Below, in pieces: positions 53,414 through 62,809 of a DNA stretch of 64,000 bases. Position numbers and translations under genes: made by a program. This DNA is from Desulfovibrio sp. Fe33. GTDB lineage: Bacteria; Desulfobacterota; Desulfovibrionia; Desulfovibrionales; Desulfovibrionaceae. The DNA lies in NCBI RefSeq assembly GCF_028532725.1, contig NZ_JAQKGU010000003.1:62001-126000 (forward strand), written 5' to 3'. The notes beneath the pieces are model-generated. The model had not been told where the DNA came from and ran no database searches. It saw nothing but the letters and a program-made list of their open reading frames with translations. The first letter of the stretch is position 1. The number at the start of each line of letters is the position of its first letter.

Positions 53414-55009
53414 ATGCAAAGTTTGCGTTTGAGAGCCGTCATCGCTCTCGCTGTCGTGCTCCTGGGACTGGCCTTCATGCTGCCGTCCCTGCCCGGCGTA
53501 AAGGACTCGTCCCTCGGCAAGATTCTGCCGGGCAAAGGGGTCAGCCTCGGTCTCGACCTCAAGGGCGGCATTCACCTGACCCTCGGCGTGGACATGAAAA
53601 CGGCCATGGACAACAGTCTGGCCCGTTTGGGCGACGACCTTAAGGCATCCGCCCGCGAGCAGGAAGTTTACATCCTGCGTCCGAACGTTCTGGACGAAAA
53701 TCAGATTGAGGTCACGCTCATCAAGGCTGAGCAGAAGGACACCTTCGAAAGCGTCATCAAGGACTCCACGCCGTTCGCCATCGAAGAGAGCACTCCGCTC
53801 GAAGGTGACAAGGTCAAGTACGTCCTGTCCGTTTCGCCCAAGTACCGCAGCGAAATTGAAAAGCTGACCATGGAACAGGCCATCAAGACCATCCGCAACC
53901 GGATCGACCAGTTCGGCGTTGCCGAACCGGATATCCGCAAGCAGCAGGATAACCGTATCCAGGTGCAACTGCCCGGTCTGCAGGACCCCGAACGGGCTAT
54001 CAAGATCATCGGCCAGACCGCGCATCTCGAATTCAAGATGGTCGACGATTCCGCCGACCTCAAGAAGGCCCAGCAGGGCATTCTGGCCCCCGGCCGCGAA
54101 CTGTCTTCGCTGCTGCACCGTCAGGCCAACGGCTCCTATGCCGAATCGCCCATCGTCCTCAAGAAGGACGCCGTGCTGACCGGCGAATATGTTTCCGACG
54201 CCCAGGTCCGGCTGGACCAGTGGAACACCCCTTACGTCTCGCTGACCTTCAATGCGCGCGGCGGCAAGATCTTCACCGACCTGACCGGTGAAAACGTGAA
54301 CAAGCGGATGGCCATCGTCCTGGACGGCAAGGTCTATTCTGCTCCGGTCATCCGTGAACGGATTTCGGGCGGCAGCGCCTCCATCACCGGCAACTTCACC
54401 CGTGAGGAAGCCCGTGACCTGGCGGTCGTGCTGCGCGCCGGTTCCCTGCCCGCGCCCGTGACCATCCTGGAACAGCGTTCGGTGGGCCCGTCCCTTGGAC
54501 AGGAGTCCATCGACAACGGCGTCATGTCCGCCATGGTGGGCATGGCCCTGGTCCTCGCCTTTATGGTCATCTACTACGGCTTCAGCGGCATGGTGGCCGA
54601 CATCGTGCTTATCCTGAACATCATGCTCATCATGGGCGGTCTGGCGGCCTTCGGCGCCACTCTGACCCTGCCGGGCATTGCAGGCATCATCCTGACGATC
54701 GGTATGGCGGTCGACGCCAACGTCATCATCTACGAGCGTATTCGAGAGGAACTCAGGCGCGGCCTGTCTGCCAGCCAATCCGTGTCGGAAGGCTACGGCA
54801 GGGCCACCTTGACCATTCTCGACGCCAACGTGACCACGGTCATCGCCGCAATCATCCTGTACCAGTTCGGTACCGGCCCGGTCCGCGGCTTCGCCGTCAC
54901 CCTGACGCTCGGCATCATAACCTCCATGTTCACGGCCATCTTTGTGTCGCGCATCCTGTTCGACCTGTACCTGAAAAACCGCAGCGACAAAGCGAAGCTG
55001 AGCATCTAG
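53414..55009 (+). CDS. secD: Protein translocase subunit SecD
   Basis: Membrane protein that, with SecF, uses the proton gradient to aid export through SecYEG. ATG 53414 (MQSLRLRAVIALAVV) has AGGGAGA upstream; the open frame above it lies in the folded leader. The 531-residue product has one N-terminal helix, the LGLDLKGGIHLTLGVD motif, the large periplasmic domain, and five C-terminal helices with GMAVDANVIIYERIREELR. Confidence 0.97.
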   Translation: MQSLRLRAVIALAVVLLGLAFMLPSLPGVKDSSLGKILPGKGVSLGLDLKGGIHLTLGVDMKTAMDNSLARLGDDLKASAREQEVYILRPNVLDENQIEVTLIKAEQKDTFESVIKDSTPFAIEESTPLEGDKVKYVLSVSPKYRSEIEKLTMEQAIKTIRNRIDQFGVAEPDIRKQQDNRIQVQLPGLQDPERAIKIIGQTAHLEFKMVDDSADLKKAQQGILAPGRELSSLLHRQANGSYAESPIVLKKDAVLTGEYVSDAQVRLDQWNTPYVSLTFNARGGKIFTDLTGENVNKRMAIVLDGKVYSAPVIRERISGGSASITGNFTREEARDLAVVLRAGSLPAPVTILEQRSVGPSLGQESIDNGVMSAMVGMALVLAFMVIYYGFSGMVADIVLILNIMLIMGGLAAFGATLTLPGIAGIILTIGMAVDANVIIYERIREELRRGLSASQSVSEGYGRATLTILDANVTTVIAAIILYQFGTGPVRGFAVTLTLGIITSMFTAIFVSRILFDLYLKNRSDKAKLSI

Positions 55010-55019
55010 GGGGACGATA

Positions 55020-56081
55020 ATGGGACTTCAAATAATCAAACCCGATACCAATATCGATTTCGTCGGCATCAGGAAGATCGCCTTCATTATTTCGGCGATC
55101 CTCATTCTCTGCGGCCTCGGCTCCCTGCTCATCAAGGGCGGCCCCAAGTACGGAATCGATTTCGCCGGCGGCATGATCGTCCAGGTCAGAATTGATAAGG
55201 CCACCGACGCCGCAGCCGTCAAGGACGCCGTCAACGAGGTCAACCTGCCCGGCCTGGTGGTGCAATCCATCGGCCTGGAAGGGGACCACGAATACCTGAT
55301 CCGCACATCCTCGTCGGACATTACCTCCGAAGAGGTCCGGGCGAAGATCAACAACGCGCTGACCGACAACCTCGGCGCAAGCTTCGAGATTCAACGGCTC
55401 GAAATGGTCGGCCCCAAAGTGGGCGCGGACCTTCGGTCCCAGGCCCTTGAAGCACTGTTCTACGCGGTCCTGCTCATTGCCGTGTACATCTCCGGCAGGT
55501 TCGAGCAGCGCTGGACCGCAGCGGCGGTCATGGCCGCGGCTCTGGGCGGTTGCGTGTACGGCCTCGGCCTTCTCGACCTGGATATGGGCTGGCTCATTCT
55601 GGCGGCCCTGTTCATCACCGTGGGGCTGTGCTGGTACCTCAAGCTGAACTACGCCCTGGGCGCGGTTGCAGCCCTCATCCATGACGTGCTCATCACGGTC
55701 GGCCTGTTCTCCATCATGGGTAAGGAATTCGACCTGACCATCATCGCCGCGCTGCTGACCCTCGTTGGTTACTCACTCAACGATACCATCATCGTCTTCG
55801 ACCGCATTCGCGAGAACACTATCGCCAAACAGGGCAAGATGCCGTTCGGACAGATCATCAACCTGTCTGTCAACCAGACTCTGTCCCGAACCATCATGAC
55901 CTCTGGCACCACGCTCTTGGTCGTGTTCTGCCTGTACGTCATGGGCGGATCGGTTATCCACGACTTCGCCCTGGCTTTGCTCATCGGCATCACCGTGGGT
56001 ACCTATTCCTCCATCTTCGTGGCCAGCCCCATCCTCTATGGATTCGGCCCCAGCGAACTCCCCAAGACTGAAGAAGACTAA
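55020..56081 (+). CDS. secF: Protein translocase subunit SecF
   Basis: Partner of SecD. The 353 residues contain the N-terminal helix, GIDFAGGMIVQVR, and the C-terminal helix bundle with LVGYSLNDTIIVFDRIREN, the SecF signature. It lies 10 bases after secD, and a clear terminator follows. The small difference in length from E. coli SecF is within normal range. Confidence 0.97.
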   Translation: MGLQIIKPDTNIDFVGIRKIAFIISAILILCGLGSLLIKGGPKYGIDFAGGMIVQVRIDKATDAAAVKDAVNEVNLPGLVVQSIGLEGDHEYLIRTSSSDITSEEVRAKINNALTDNLGASFEIQRLEMVGPKVGADLRSQALEALFYAVLLIAVYISGRFEQRWTAAAVMAAALGGCVYGLGLLDLDMGWLILAALFITVGLCWYLKLNYALGAVAALIHDVLITVGLFSIMGKEFDLTIIAALLTLVGYSLNDTIIVFDRIRENTIAKQGKMPFGQIINLSVNQTLSRTIMTSGTTLLVVFCLYVMGGSVIHDFALALLIGITVGTYSSIFVASPILYGFGPSELPKTEED

Positions 56082-56108
56082 TCCGTTAGTCCACATTCAC
56101 TGAATCAA

Positions 56109-56138
56109 AAGGGAAGGCCTCACGGTCTTCCCTTTTTT
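56109..56138 (+). terminator. Terminator after secF
   Basis: AAGGGAAGGCC and GGTCTTCCCTT pair (11 bases, one G-T) over a four-base loop, with T beyond the stem. Confidence 0.9.
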
Positions 56139-56432
56139 GTTGTCCGACATTGGAATGACGGCTCCGCAATCCAAACAAGCAGTTGAGTCTGGCGCAATCA
56201 ATCAATGGCCTTTAGTTGCAGACGGCAAGGGCTCCCTTGCAACCTGATGGCCCCACGTGGACGCGAAGAGTGTACTATTGGGAAAACTGCCGTTTGGATA
56301 TCACGCAGCCCTCGCCGTATCAGCCGGAATAACACTCTATTCAGTAGAACAAATCCTTCGGCGTATATGCCCAATGAACGGCAAAGAGGAATTCCGGATG
56401 AATATGAGAGAGGAGAGGGGAGGTACAAATTC
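56139..56432. other. Gene-free stretch between the secF and adk terminators
   Basis: I see no defensible gene. A plus-strand frame from GTG 56257 to 56487 contains a hydrophobic stretch but runs through the adk terminator and has no ribosome-binding site. The sequence is less GC-rich than its surroundings and could be a decayed gene or foreign DNA. Confidence 0.4.
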
Positions 56433-56466
56433 AAAAAGCCCCTCCGGAAGAACCGGAGGGGCTTTT
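56433..56466 (-). terminator. Strong terminator after adk
   Basis: AAAAGCCCCTCCGG and CCGGAGGGGCTTTT (14 bases, perfect) close an AAGAA loop. On the minus strand it ends in five T; on the plus strand in four T, so it may act in both directions. Confidence 0.92.
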
Positions 56467-56488
56467 CAATATTATCGTTCGGCCTAGC

Positions 56489-57154
56489 TTAGTCGAGCTG
56501 GCTGATGAGGTATTCCTTGATCTCGTTGATGGACTTTTCACCATCGAGCTGGATGTATTTGAAGCCGCCGTCCTTCAGGTCCTTGAAATAGTTACAGGCA
56601 GCCATGGTACCGGTCTTCTCGTCATAGTAGATGTCATGACGCTTGTTGATGGCATCCTCGTCCTGATCGTCTTCGCGGGCGGTCAGCGCGCCGCCGCAAA
56701 CGCGGCACTTGTCGCCGTCAGGAGCGATGACCGGAATGCCGACGTTGTTGGGATGGTTCGGGTTGTTGGCGCAGAGACGACGACCCATGATGCGGGCCTT
56801 GGCGATCTCGCGGGGCAGTTTGATCTCGATGACGTAGTCCAGCTTCACGCCGTCCTTCTGAAGGGCTTCCCAAAGCTTTTCGCCCTGGACCAGGGAACGG
56901 GGGAAACCATCAAGGAGCCAGCCGCTCGTGGAGTGGGACAGCACGTCCAGGACCATGGGGATGGTGATATCATCAGGAACCAGTTCGCCCTTGTTGATGT
57001 ACTCCTTGGCCTTCAGACCGAGCTCGGTGCCGCCGCCGATGTGCTTGCGGAAGATGGCGCCGGATTCGATGTGATCCAGGTTGTACTTATCCTTGGCGAT
57101 ATCGCCCTGGGTGCCTTTACCGGAGCCATTGGGGCCGAAAATCAGAATGTTCAT
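56489..57154 (-). CDS. adk: Adenylate kinase with a metal-binding LID
   Basis: Interconverts ATP, AMP and ADP. The 221 residues have the P-loop GPNGSGKGT and LLDGFPRS. The LID carries Cys128, His134, Cys150 and Cys153 (CANNPNH and CRVC), the same ligands and spacing as in the D. gigas enzyme, which binds zinc, cobalt or iron there (Cys129, His135, Cys151, Cys154). Most Gram-negative adenylate kinases lack this site. AGGAGGAATT precedes the ATG. It is downstream of tilS in the same direction. Confidence 0.96.
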   Translation of the reverse strand: MNILIFGPNGSGKGTQGDIAKDKYNLDHIESGAIFRKHIGGGTELGLKAKEYINKGELVPDDITIPMVLDVLSHSTSGWLLDGFPRSLVQGEKLWEALQKDGVKLDYVIEIKLPREIAKARIMGRRLCANNPNHPNNVGIPVIAPDGDKCRVCGGALTAREDDQDEDAINKRHDIYYDEKTGTMAACNYFKDLKDGGFKYIQLDGEKSINEIKEYLISQLD

Positions 57155-57248
57155 AATTCCTCCTGATGATGAAAAACGAAATGCCTATTGGTCATCTCGA
57201 CACATTGTGCAAAAGATCACATGCTCTTATACCGCGACTGCCTGGAAG

Positions 57249-58259
57249 TCAATCCTTGGACGAGAAAACCACGCCTGAAACGGTCACGGTGGCTGTTTTG
57301 TCGCCAGGGAACTGGAAGACGGCATTATTCCGATGATCCTGCCACGCCTCGTCAAGCTTGAACAGCGTGTCGGCCAGGGCTTGTCCCGAGCCGAGACGGT
57401 CCAGGCACGCCTTGTAGAGGTGAAGGCGTTGCGCCTTGTGCAGAGCTTCGAGGCGGGCATTATCCAGGATTTCACAAGCTTCGGTTTCAAGCTCGGACCA
57501 AAAATCCTGCTCCACGCGGCCAATCCGCCACAACCGGGCAACGGATTGCCAAAAATTCGGGTTTTCCCGCTCAATGAGCGGGAGAATCTCGTTGCGCACA
57601 CGGTTGCGGGTCATGGACGGATCGGTATTGGTATGGTCTTCGCGCCACTGAATGCCCAACTGGGTTACGAAGGCCGCAAGCGTGGACTTGGGTATGAGCA
57701 GCAACGGACGAATCAGGGCGCGTTGCGGGTCGTACCCGGCCATACCGGACAGGCCCGGCCATCCGGTACCCCGGATAAGGCGCATGAGCACATCCTCGCT
57801 CAAATCGTCCAATTGATGTCCAAGGGCCACGTAATCATAGCCGCCGGACCGGAGCAGCTCGGCGTAAAGCCTGTAGCGCGCCTCGCGTCCTGCCTCTTCG
57901 CAACCGATGCCGCGAGTTTCGGCAATTCGGGCAACATCGCACTTTTCGACGACGCACTCGATGCCGAGAGTTTCGCACAACGAACGGGCGAAAGCGGCGT
58001 CATCCGCAGACTCTTGACGCAAGCCGTGGTCGAGATGTACCGCACCCACGGTAAAATTCGCACGTTTGGAAAGATAATGCAGGACCATGAGCAGGGCGGT
58101 GGAATCCACCCCGCCTGAAAATCCGACCAAAACACGGCGTCCTTCAAGATCGATTCCCAGCTCTTCTTCGACGAACCGCCCAACATAAAGGCAGAAATGC
58201 GCCCATTTGGGTAAAAGGTCCTGCAATGAGGAAGGGATATCGGCAGGCGTGCTGGTCAT
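57249..58259 (-). CDS. tilS: tRNA(Ile)-lysidine synthase
   Basis: Modifies C34 of the minor tRNA-Ile so that it reads AUA. The 336 residues show the PP-loop SGGVDS (residues 48-53) within VLVGFSGGVDSTALLM, HLDHGLRQESADD and LGHQLDDLSEDVLMRL. Length fits a TilS without the extra C-terminal domain. It is one base after the small hypothetical gene in the hemA run. Confidence 0.94.
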   Translation of the reverse strand: MTSTPADIPSSLQDLLPKWAHFCLYVGRFVEEELGIDLEGRRVLVGFSGGVDSTALLMVLHYLSKRANFTVGAVHLDHGLRQESADDAAFARSLCETLGIECVVEKCDVARIAETRGIGCEEAGREARYRLYAELLRSGGYDYVALGHQLDDLSEDVLMRLIRGTGWPGLSGMAGYDPQRALIRPLLLIPKSTLAAFVTQLGIQWREDHTNTDPSMTRNRVRNEILPLIERENPNFWQSVARLWRIGRVEQDFWSELETEACEILDNARLEALHKAQRLHLYKACLDRLGSGQALADTLFKLDEAWQDHRNNAVFQFPGDKTATVTVSGVVFSSKD

Positions 58260-58260
58260 G

Positions 58261-58608
58261 CTAGACGGAAACTTCCAGTTCCTCGATGAACTGGTCGAGG
58301 TATTCGATCATGTGTTCGCGCTGGGCCGGGGTGGCGTAGGAAACGCAGGAACAGCGGAGCTTGTTGCGGGCGCGGACGAGCAACTCAAGGCGCAGGTTGT
58401 TCTGGTCCGGAGACTCGACGGCTTCCAGGGCCATGAAATAGGGACCGCAATCGCCGAGATGCGCCTTTTGTTCACCCTGAAGGAGATTTTCAGGCAGCGG
58501 CAGATAATAGATGCCGTCCAAGGAACCGCGCAGACCAAGATCGTCAAAGGCTTTGATTACGGTCCGGTAATCCTTGTCGGTCAAATCATCTATGAGATAT
58601 GTGCGCAT
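58261..58608 (-). CDS. Conserved-looking small protein of unknown function
   Basis: A 115-residue soluble protein (start MRTYLIDDLTDKDYRTV, end EYLDQFIEELEVSV) with three cysteines, two of them in RCSCVSY. It has no signal peptide or membrane segment. Its ATG overlaps the hemA stop by one base and its stop is one base from tilS, so it is clearly part of that operon. I do not recognise a family. The tight coupling makes it a real gene. Confidence 0.75.
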   Translation of the reverse strand: MRTYLIDDLTDKDYRTVIKAFDDLGLRGSLDGIYYLPLPENLLQGEQKAHLGDCGPYFMALEAVESPDQNNLRLELLVRARNKLRCSCVSYATPAQREHMIEYLDQFIEELEVSV

Positions 58609-59978
58609 TATTGTTCCTTTTTAGACACTTCAACGTACTTTTCGATTTCTTCGGGCGAACAGGTGGCCGACTTGCGGTCCAGGTGTGCGTCCGGCGGCAC
58701 GGTCTCATCGTCAAGGTTGAACATCCTCCGGGCCAGATCGACGAATCGGTCGGCCGATCCCTCTTCCTGGGTGCGCCGCTTGAGAAAACAGATGGGCTCG
58801 TGCAGGGACTTGTGAGCGATGGACAATACCAGCCGCTCCAGAGAGTTGCGGGTCCTTTCGTCCACCGGACCTATCTTTTTCAAGGTCTTGTGCAATTCTC
58901 TCATGGCCACATCCTCAGCCTTGCCCACCAAATCCACGATGGTGGGTTGGATATTCAAGGAGTTGAGCCAGTTGCCGAAAGTCTCTGTTTCGAGATCCAC
59001 CACGGCGCGGGCCTTGGTGGCCTCTTCCTGTCGGTGGGCCATGTTTTCGTCGACCACTTCGGTGAGATCGTCGATGTCGTAAAGATAGACGTTGTCCAAG
59101 GTGTTGACGTCCGGATCGATGTCGCGAGGAACCGCGATGTCGATGAAGAACATGGGCTTGTTCTTGCGCTTGCGCAGCACGGACTTGACGTCTTTGGCCC
59201 GTATCACGGCCACAGGAGACCCTGTGGAGGAAATGACGATGTCCACCTCATGCAGGCGTTCGGGCATGGTTTCGATCTGGATGGGCTCGCCGCCCAGACT
59301 GTCGGCAAGCTCTCTGGCCCGCGAAAGGGTGCGGTTGGCGATGATGATGTCCTGTACGCCGTTTCTGAGAAGATGCATGGCAGCCAGCTCGGCCATTTCG
59401 CCCGCACCCACAAGCATGGCCTTGGTGGGCCTGAGATCGCCAAATATCTTGCGGGCCAGCTCCACGGCCGCAAAGCTGATGGATACCGCGCTGGAGGCGA
59501 TGGCCGTCTCGGTGCGAATACGCTTGGCCACGGAAAAGGACTTGTGCAGCAACCGGTTGATAATGGTTTTGGCTGTCCCCTTTTCCACGGCGGACCGGTA
59601 GGCATCCTTCAGCTGTCCCAGAATCTGCGGCTCTCCCATAACCATGGAGTCGAGGGAGGAGGCCACAGTGAAGATGTGCTTGACCGCGTCCAAATCAGAA
59701 TACTGGTAAACATCTTGAACCAGCAATTCCGGCGAACCGTTGCACGCCCTGGCCCAATACTGGACAACGGCATCCATGGCCTGGTCCGCCGGGACATTCT
59801 TGGCCACCGCCACGATTTCCACGCGGTTGCAGGTTGAAAGCGCGAGACATTCCTGCACGGGACAGTTGGCCATAAGCCCCTGTTCGAAATTGTCCACGTC
59901 GGTCAGGGCGAATTTTTCGCGCACTTCTACGCCCGCGGTACGGTGGTTGAGGCCTATGAGAATTATCTGCTTGTTCAT
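58608..59978 (-). CDS. hemA: Glutamyl-tRNA reductase
   Basis: First enzyme of C5-type tetrapyrrole synthesis. I start at ATG 59978 (MNKQIILIGLNHRTA), which overlaps the hemX stop in ATGA. The 456 residues contain the catalytic Cys50 in ALSTCNRVE, SSLDSMVMGEPQILGQ, the NADPH motif LVGAGEMAELAA and the C-terminal dimerisation helices. Placement after sirohaem synthase and hemX matches the early haem/sirohaem pathway. Confidence 0.97.
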   Translation of the reverse strand: MNKQIILIGLNHRTAGVEVREKFALTDVDNFEQGLMANCPVQECLALSTCNRVEIVAVAKNVPADQAMDAVVQYWARACNGSPELLVQDVYQYSDLDAVKHIFTVASSLDSMVMGEPQILGQLKDAYRSAVEKGTAKTIINRLLHKSFSVAKRIRTETAIASSAVSISFAAVELARKIFGDLRPTKAMLVGAGEMAELAAMHLLRNGVQDIIIANRTLSRARELADSLGGEPIQIETMPERLHEVDIVISSTGSPVAVIRAKDVKSVLRKRKNKPMFFIDIAVPRDIDPDVNTLDNVYLYDIDDLTEVVDENMAHRQEEATKARAVVDLETETFGNWLNSLNIQPTIVDLVGKAEDVAMRELHKTLKKIGPVDERTRNSLERLVLSIAHKSLHEPICFLKRRTQEEGSADRFVDLARRMFNLDDETVPPDAHLDRKSATCSPEEIEKYVEVSKKEQ

Positions 59979-60787
59979 GGCACGGCCCTGAATGTGATGG
60001 TGTGATGAATGAGGGAAATGCACATTCCCGCAAAGACCCAGATGGCCAGGATGGCGGGCTTGCGTCCGCGCCAGTCAAGCACCAGGCGTTGATGGAAGAG
60101 GAATGCGTAAAGGAACCAGACCGCCAGCGAACCGATCTTCATGATATCCCAGCTGAACGGCTTGAACGGAGCGATCAGGTACCAGAAAAAAGTGGAGAAA
60201 AGCCCCAATGTATAAAGCGGGAAGCCGATCAGCACCGCCCATCGGTTGACGGTGTCGAACTTGTCGAGGGACGGAATGTTCTGCCCCATGCGGGCCAGTC
60301 CTTCCTTGGTCTTGAGCTTGCGGTTGTAATAGATGAAGGCCGCTCCCGCACCGAAGGCCATGATGAGCGCCCCGAGGGTAAGTACCAATGCGCCGATGTG
60401 CAGGCCGAAGAAAAGGGCGGTCAGATGCGGAGGCATGACCACCTTGATGCCGCCCAGGGCCAAGGACGCGACAAACAGCAGCAGGGCGAAGGGCAGGGCG
60501 GTGATGGCGAGATATTCTAGACGCAGCCGCCACCAGAGAAGAAAATACAAAGCCAGCGCGCACCAGCCGATGATATTAAAATAGAAGGTGCCCCCGCTCA
60601 ATGCGGACGGATTACGAGTCAGGGTGAAGGCCAGGTCCGCGGTATTGAAAGTAAAGCCGAGGACGGCGAGCCAGATGGCTATGCGCTTGAGCCTGTCGTT
60701 CTCCGTGAACACGGACGTCAGGAACAGCACGGTGCCGAGCGCGTAGAGCGCAATAATCACGATATGGAGCGAATCAAACAAGCCCAT
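59975..60787 (-). CDS. HemX/CcsA-type membrane protein
   Basis: A 270-residue protein with eight hydrophobic helices, of the cytochrome c assembly (CcsA/ResC/HemX) family. ATG 60787 (MGLFDSLHIVIIALYALG) has GGAG eight bases upstream. Its place between the sirohaem synthase and hemA genes favours a HemX role, in which related proteins influence the amount of glutamyl-tRNA reductase, over cytochrome c maturation. It overlaps the upstream gene by 14 bases. Confidence 0.85.
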   Translation of the reverse strand: MGLFDSLHIVIIALYALGTVLFLTSVFTENDRLKRIAIWLAVLGFTFNTADLAFTLTRNPSALSGGTFYFNIIGWCALALYFLLWWRLRLEYLAITALPFALLLFVASLALGGIKVVMPPHLTALFFGLHIGALVLTLGALIMAFGAGAAFIYYNRKLKTKEGLARMGQNIPSLDKFDTVNRWAVLIGFPLYTLGLFSTFFWYLIAPFKPFSWDIMKIGSLAVWFLYAFLFHQRLVLDWRGRKPAILAIWVFAGMCISLIHHTITFRAVP

Positions 60788-61451
60788 CAAGCAACTCCGG
60801 GATGTTGTCGTGCAGCGGGTCGGGCAAAGATTCTTTAAGAATTTGCGCGGCCGCGTCAAGATCGCGGTTCTTCATGGCGTCGAGCAGGGCTGAATTCACC
60901 AGGGTCCGAAAGACCGCCGTGTTGTCCGCCGTGGTCAGCCCCAAACCAAGCATGAGAGGCCTGATGCGGCCCATGGCTGTCAACAGGTTGGCATACTCGT
61001 CGCCGAAATTTTCTTGCAGTTCCTTACGGATGCGCTTGGCCATGGCCGGACTGCGGCCCGCCGTGGAGATGGCCACGGTCAAATCGCCGCGCTTGACTGT
61101 GGCGGGAACGATGAAACTGCATTTTTCAGGCTGGTCCACGATATTGCAAAGGATGCCCCGATCGCGGCATAGATTGCTGATGCGCCAATTGACTTCTTCG
61201 GAAGAGGTGCAGGCGATGACCAAGAATTTGCCGTCCAGGTCGCTGTCCGCAAACTCGCGGCAATGAAATTCCACGTTGGGCAGGGCCACGACAGGCGCCA
61301 TTTCCGGGGCTGCGTCGCGGGTGTCGATGATGGTTACGCTGCCGGCCCCGGAGTCGATCAGGGACTGAATCTTGCGTTTGCCGACCTCGCCCGCGCCAAC
61401 GACCAGGCAACCCTTGTTTTCCAGATTCACGAAGATGGGGTAATATCGCAT
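60774..61451 (-). CDS. Precorrin-2 dehydrogenase / sirohydrochlorin ferrochelatase
   Basis: Met8p/CysG N-terminal-type enzyme that oxidises precorrin-2 and may insert iron to give sirohaem, needed for dissimilatory sulfite reductase in sulfate reducers. The product from ATG 61451 (MRYYPIFVNLENKGCLVVGAG) is 225 residues, with the NAD motif VVGAGEVGKRK, the CNIVDQPEKCSFIVPA segment and ISTAGRSPAMAKRIR. It lacks the CysG methyltransferase domain. It is the first gene of the hem run and divergent from the glycosyltransferase genes. Confidence 0.92.
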   Translation of the reverse strand: MRYYPIFVNLENKGCLVVGAGEVGKRKIQSLIDSGAGSVTIIDTRDAAPEMAPVVALPNVEFHCREFADSDLDGKFLVIACTSSEEVNWRISNLCRDRGILCNIVDQPEKCSFIVPATVKRGDLTVAISTAGRSPAMAKRIRKELQENFGDEYANLLTAMGRIRPLMLGLGLTTADNTAVFRTLVNSALLDAMKNRDLDAAAQILKESLPDPLHDNIPELLDGLV

Positions 61452-61504
61452 GGCTCTTGATAACCAATGCACGGGAACATGTAAAATGGGAAATTGCCCG
61501 GTTC

Positions 61505-61534
61505 TTGCAAGAATCATTGAAATTACGCTAGGAT
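61505..61534 (+). promoter_or_regulatory. Candidate promoter for the glycosyltransferase pair
   Basis: TTGCAA (61505-61510) is 18 bases from TAGGAT (61529-61534), 21 bases before the ATG at 61556. Confidence 0.4.
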
Positions 61535-61555
61535 TTTGACGCACGCGAACTCAAC

Positions 61556-62806
61556 ATGAAGAATTACCTCGTCATACAACTCGCCCGGTTCGGAGACCTC
61601 GTCCAGACCAAACGGTTGATGAAAACGCTTCTGGCCCGACCCGGAGCAACGGTTCATCTCTGCCTGGATGGTTCCCTGGCTCCGCTGGCCCGGCTGATCT
61701 ACCCCGATGCGATCCTTCATCCGATCACGGCCCATGGCACAGGAGCGGATGCAGGGAGCGGGGTTATGAAAATGCTTGTGGAGAATCGGCGTACCTTTGC
61801 GGAACTCGCCGGTTTGGATTTCGCCGCCGTTTACAACCTCAATTTTTCCGGCCTGAATTTCCGCCTGGCCGCCCTGTTCGACCCGGATAAAGTGGAAGGA
61901 TATGCGTGGCGCGACGGCCAGGAACTCATCGGCCGCTGGCCCGCCATGGCCATGCGCTGGTCAGCTTTCCGCCGACTGGGCATCAACCTGGTGGACTTCT
62001 GGGGCGCGTATTGCCCGGACATGCTCCCTGCCGAAGCCGTCAATCCCGAAGCTTCGCCCAAAGGAGGCGGCATCGGCGTCGTCCTGGCCGGACGCGAATC
62101 CCGCCGCTCGCTGCCCGCGCCCTTGCTGGCGCAGATCGCGGCCACGTTGGCCGGTTCGCGCAAGGCGCAACGCCTCGTCCTCCTGGGCGGGCAGGGCGAG
62201 CACGCTGTGGGGCAGGCGGTACTCAAGGAGCTGCCGACCGCCGTGCAACGCAACACCGAGAACCTTGCCGGCGGAACCGACTGGAAACAGCTTGTCGAGA
62301 CCGTCGCCGGGTTGGATCTGCTGATAACCCCGGATACAGGGACCATGCACCTTGCCGCTCATTTGGGCACGCCCGTGGCCGCGTTTTTTCTCTCTTCGGC
62401 CTGGTGCCACGAAACGGGACCGTACGGCCTCGGACACATTGTTTACCAGGCCTCGACAAACTGTTCGCCGTGCCTGGAAACCGCGCCTTGCCAGGAAAAC
62501 GTCAAGTGCCTGAGCGGTTTTGCGGCCCCCGGATTCCGGCGGTTTCTCGTCACGGCAAAACCCGAGCACTCTCCGGGCGGCATTTTGACCCTGCATTCGG
62601 GATTCGACGCATTGGGGCAGACTTACACTCCGATCGCCGGGAACGATCCTGACGCGCCTCGGCGAGAGGTGATGAGACGCTTCCTTCTTCATCACCTCAG
62701 CGGCTCGAAAACGCGTTTCGACGAGCTGGAACTGAATTTCGCCCGGCAATTATACCGGGAAAAGGACTGGATGACCGCTGACACGCCCCACAGGACACAG
62801 GGATAA
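61556..62806 (+). CDS. Glycosyltransferase family 9 (heptosyltransferase-like)
   Basis: A 416-residue GT-B enzyme resembling ADP-heptose:LPS heptosyltransferases. It begins with KNYLVIQLARFGDLVQTKRL, the acceptor-side motif, and has LLITPDTGTMHLAAHLGTP near residue 260, the donor-binding motif. A cysteine-rich segment follows (CSPCLETAPCQENVKC), as is common in this group. The acceptor may be LPS core or a protein glycan. It is four bases before the next glycosyltransferase, so the two form a pair. Confidence 0.9.
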   Translation: MKNYLVIQLARFGDLVQTKRLMKTLLARPGATVHLCLDGSLAPLARLIYPDAILHPITAHGTGADAGSGVMKMLVENRRTFAELAGLDFAAVYNLNFSGLNFRLAALFDPDKVEGYAWRDGQELIGRWPAMAMRWSAFRRLGINLVDFWGAYCPDMLPAEAVNPEASPKGGGIGVVLAGRESRRSLPAPLLAQIAATLAGSRKAQRLVLLGGQGEHAVGQAVLKELPTAVQRNTENLAGGTDWKQLVETVAGLDLLITPDTGTMHLAAHLGTPVAAFFLSSAWCHETGPYGLGHIVYQASTNCSPCLETAPCQENVKCLSGFAAPGFRRFLVTAKPEHSPGGILTLHSGFDALGQTYTPIAGNDPDAPRREVMRRFLLHHLSGSKTRFDELELNFARQLYREKDWMTADTPHRTQG

Positions 62807-62809
62807 CCA

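Noticed and set aside
56257-56487. Plus-strand frame with a hydrophobic segment between secF and adk
   Set aside because: It reads through the 14-base adk terminator stem and lacks a start signal; at most a gene remnant.
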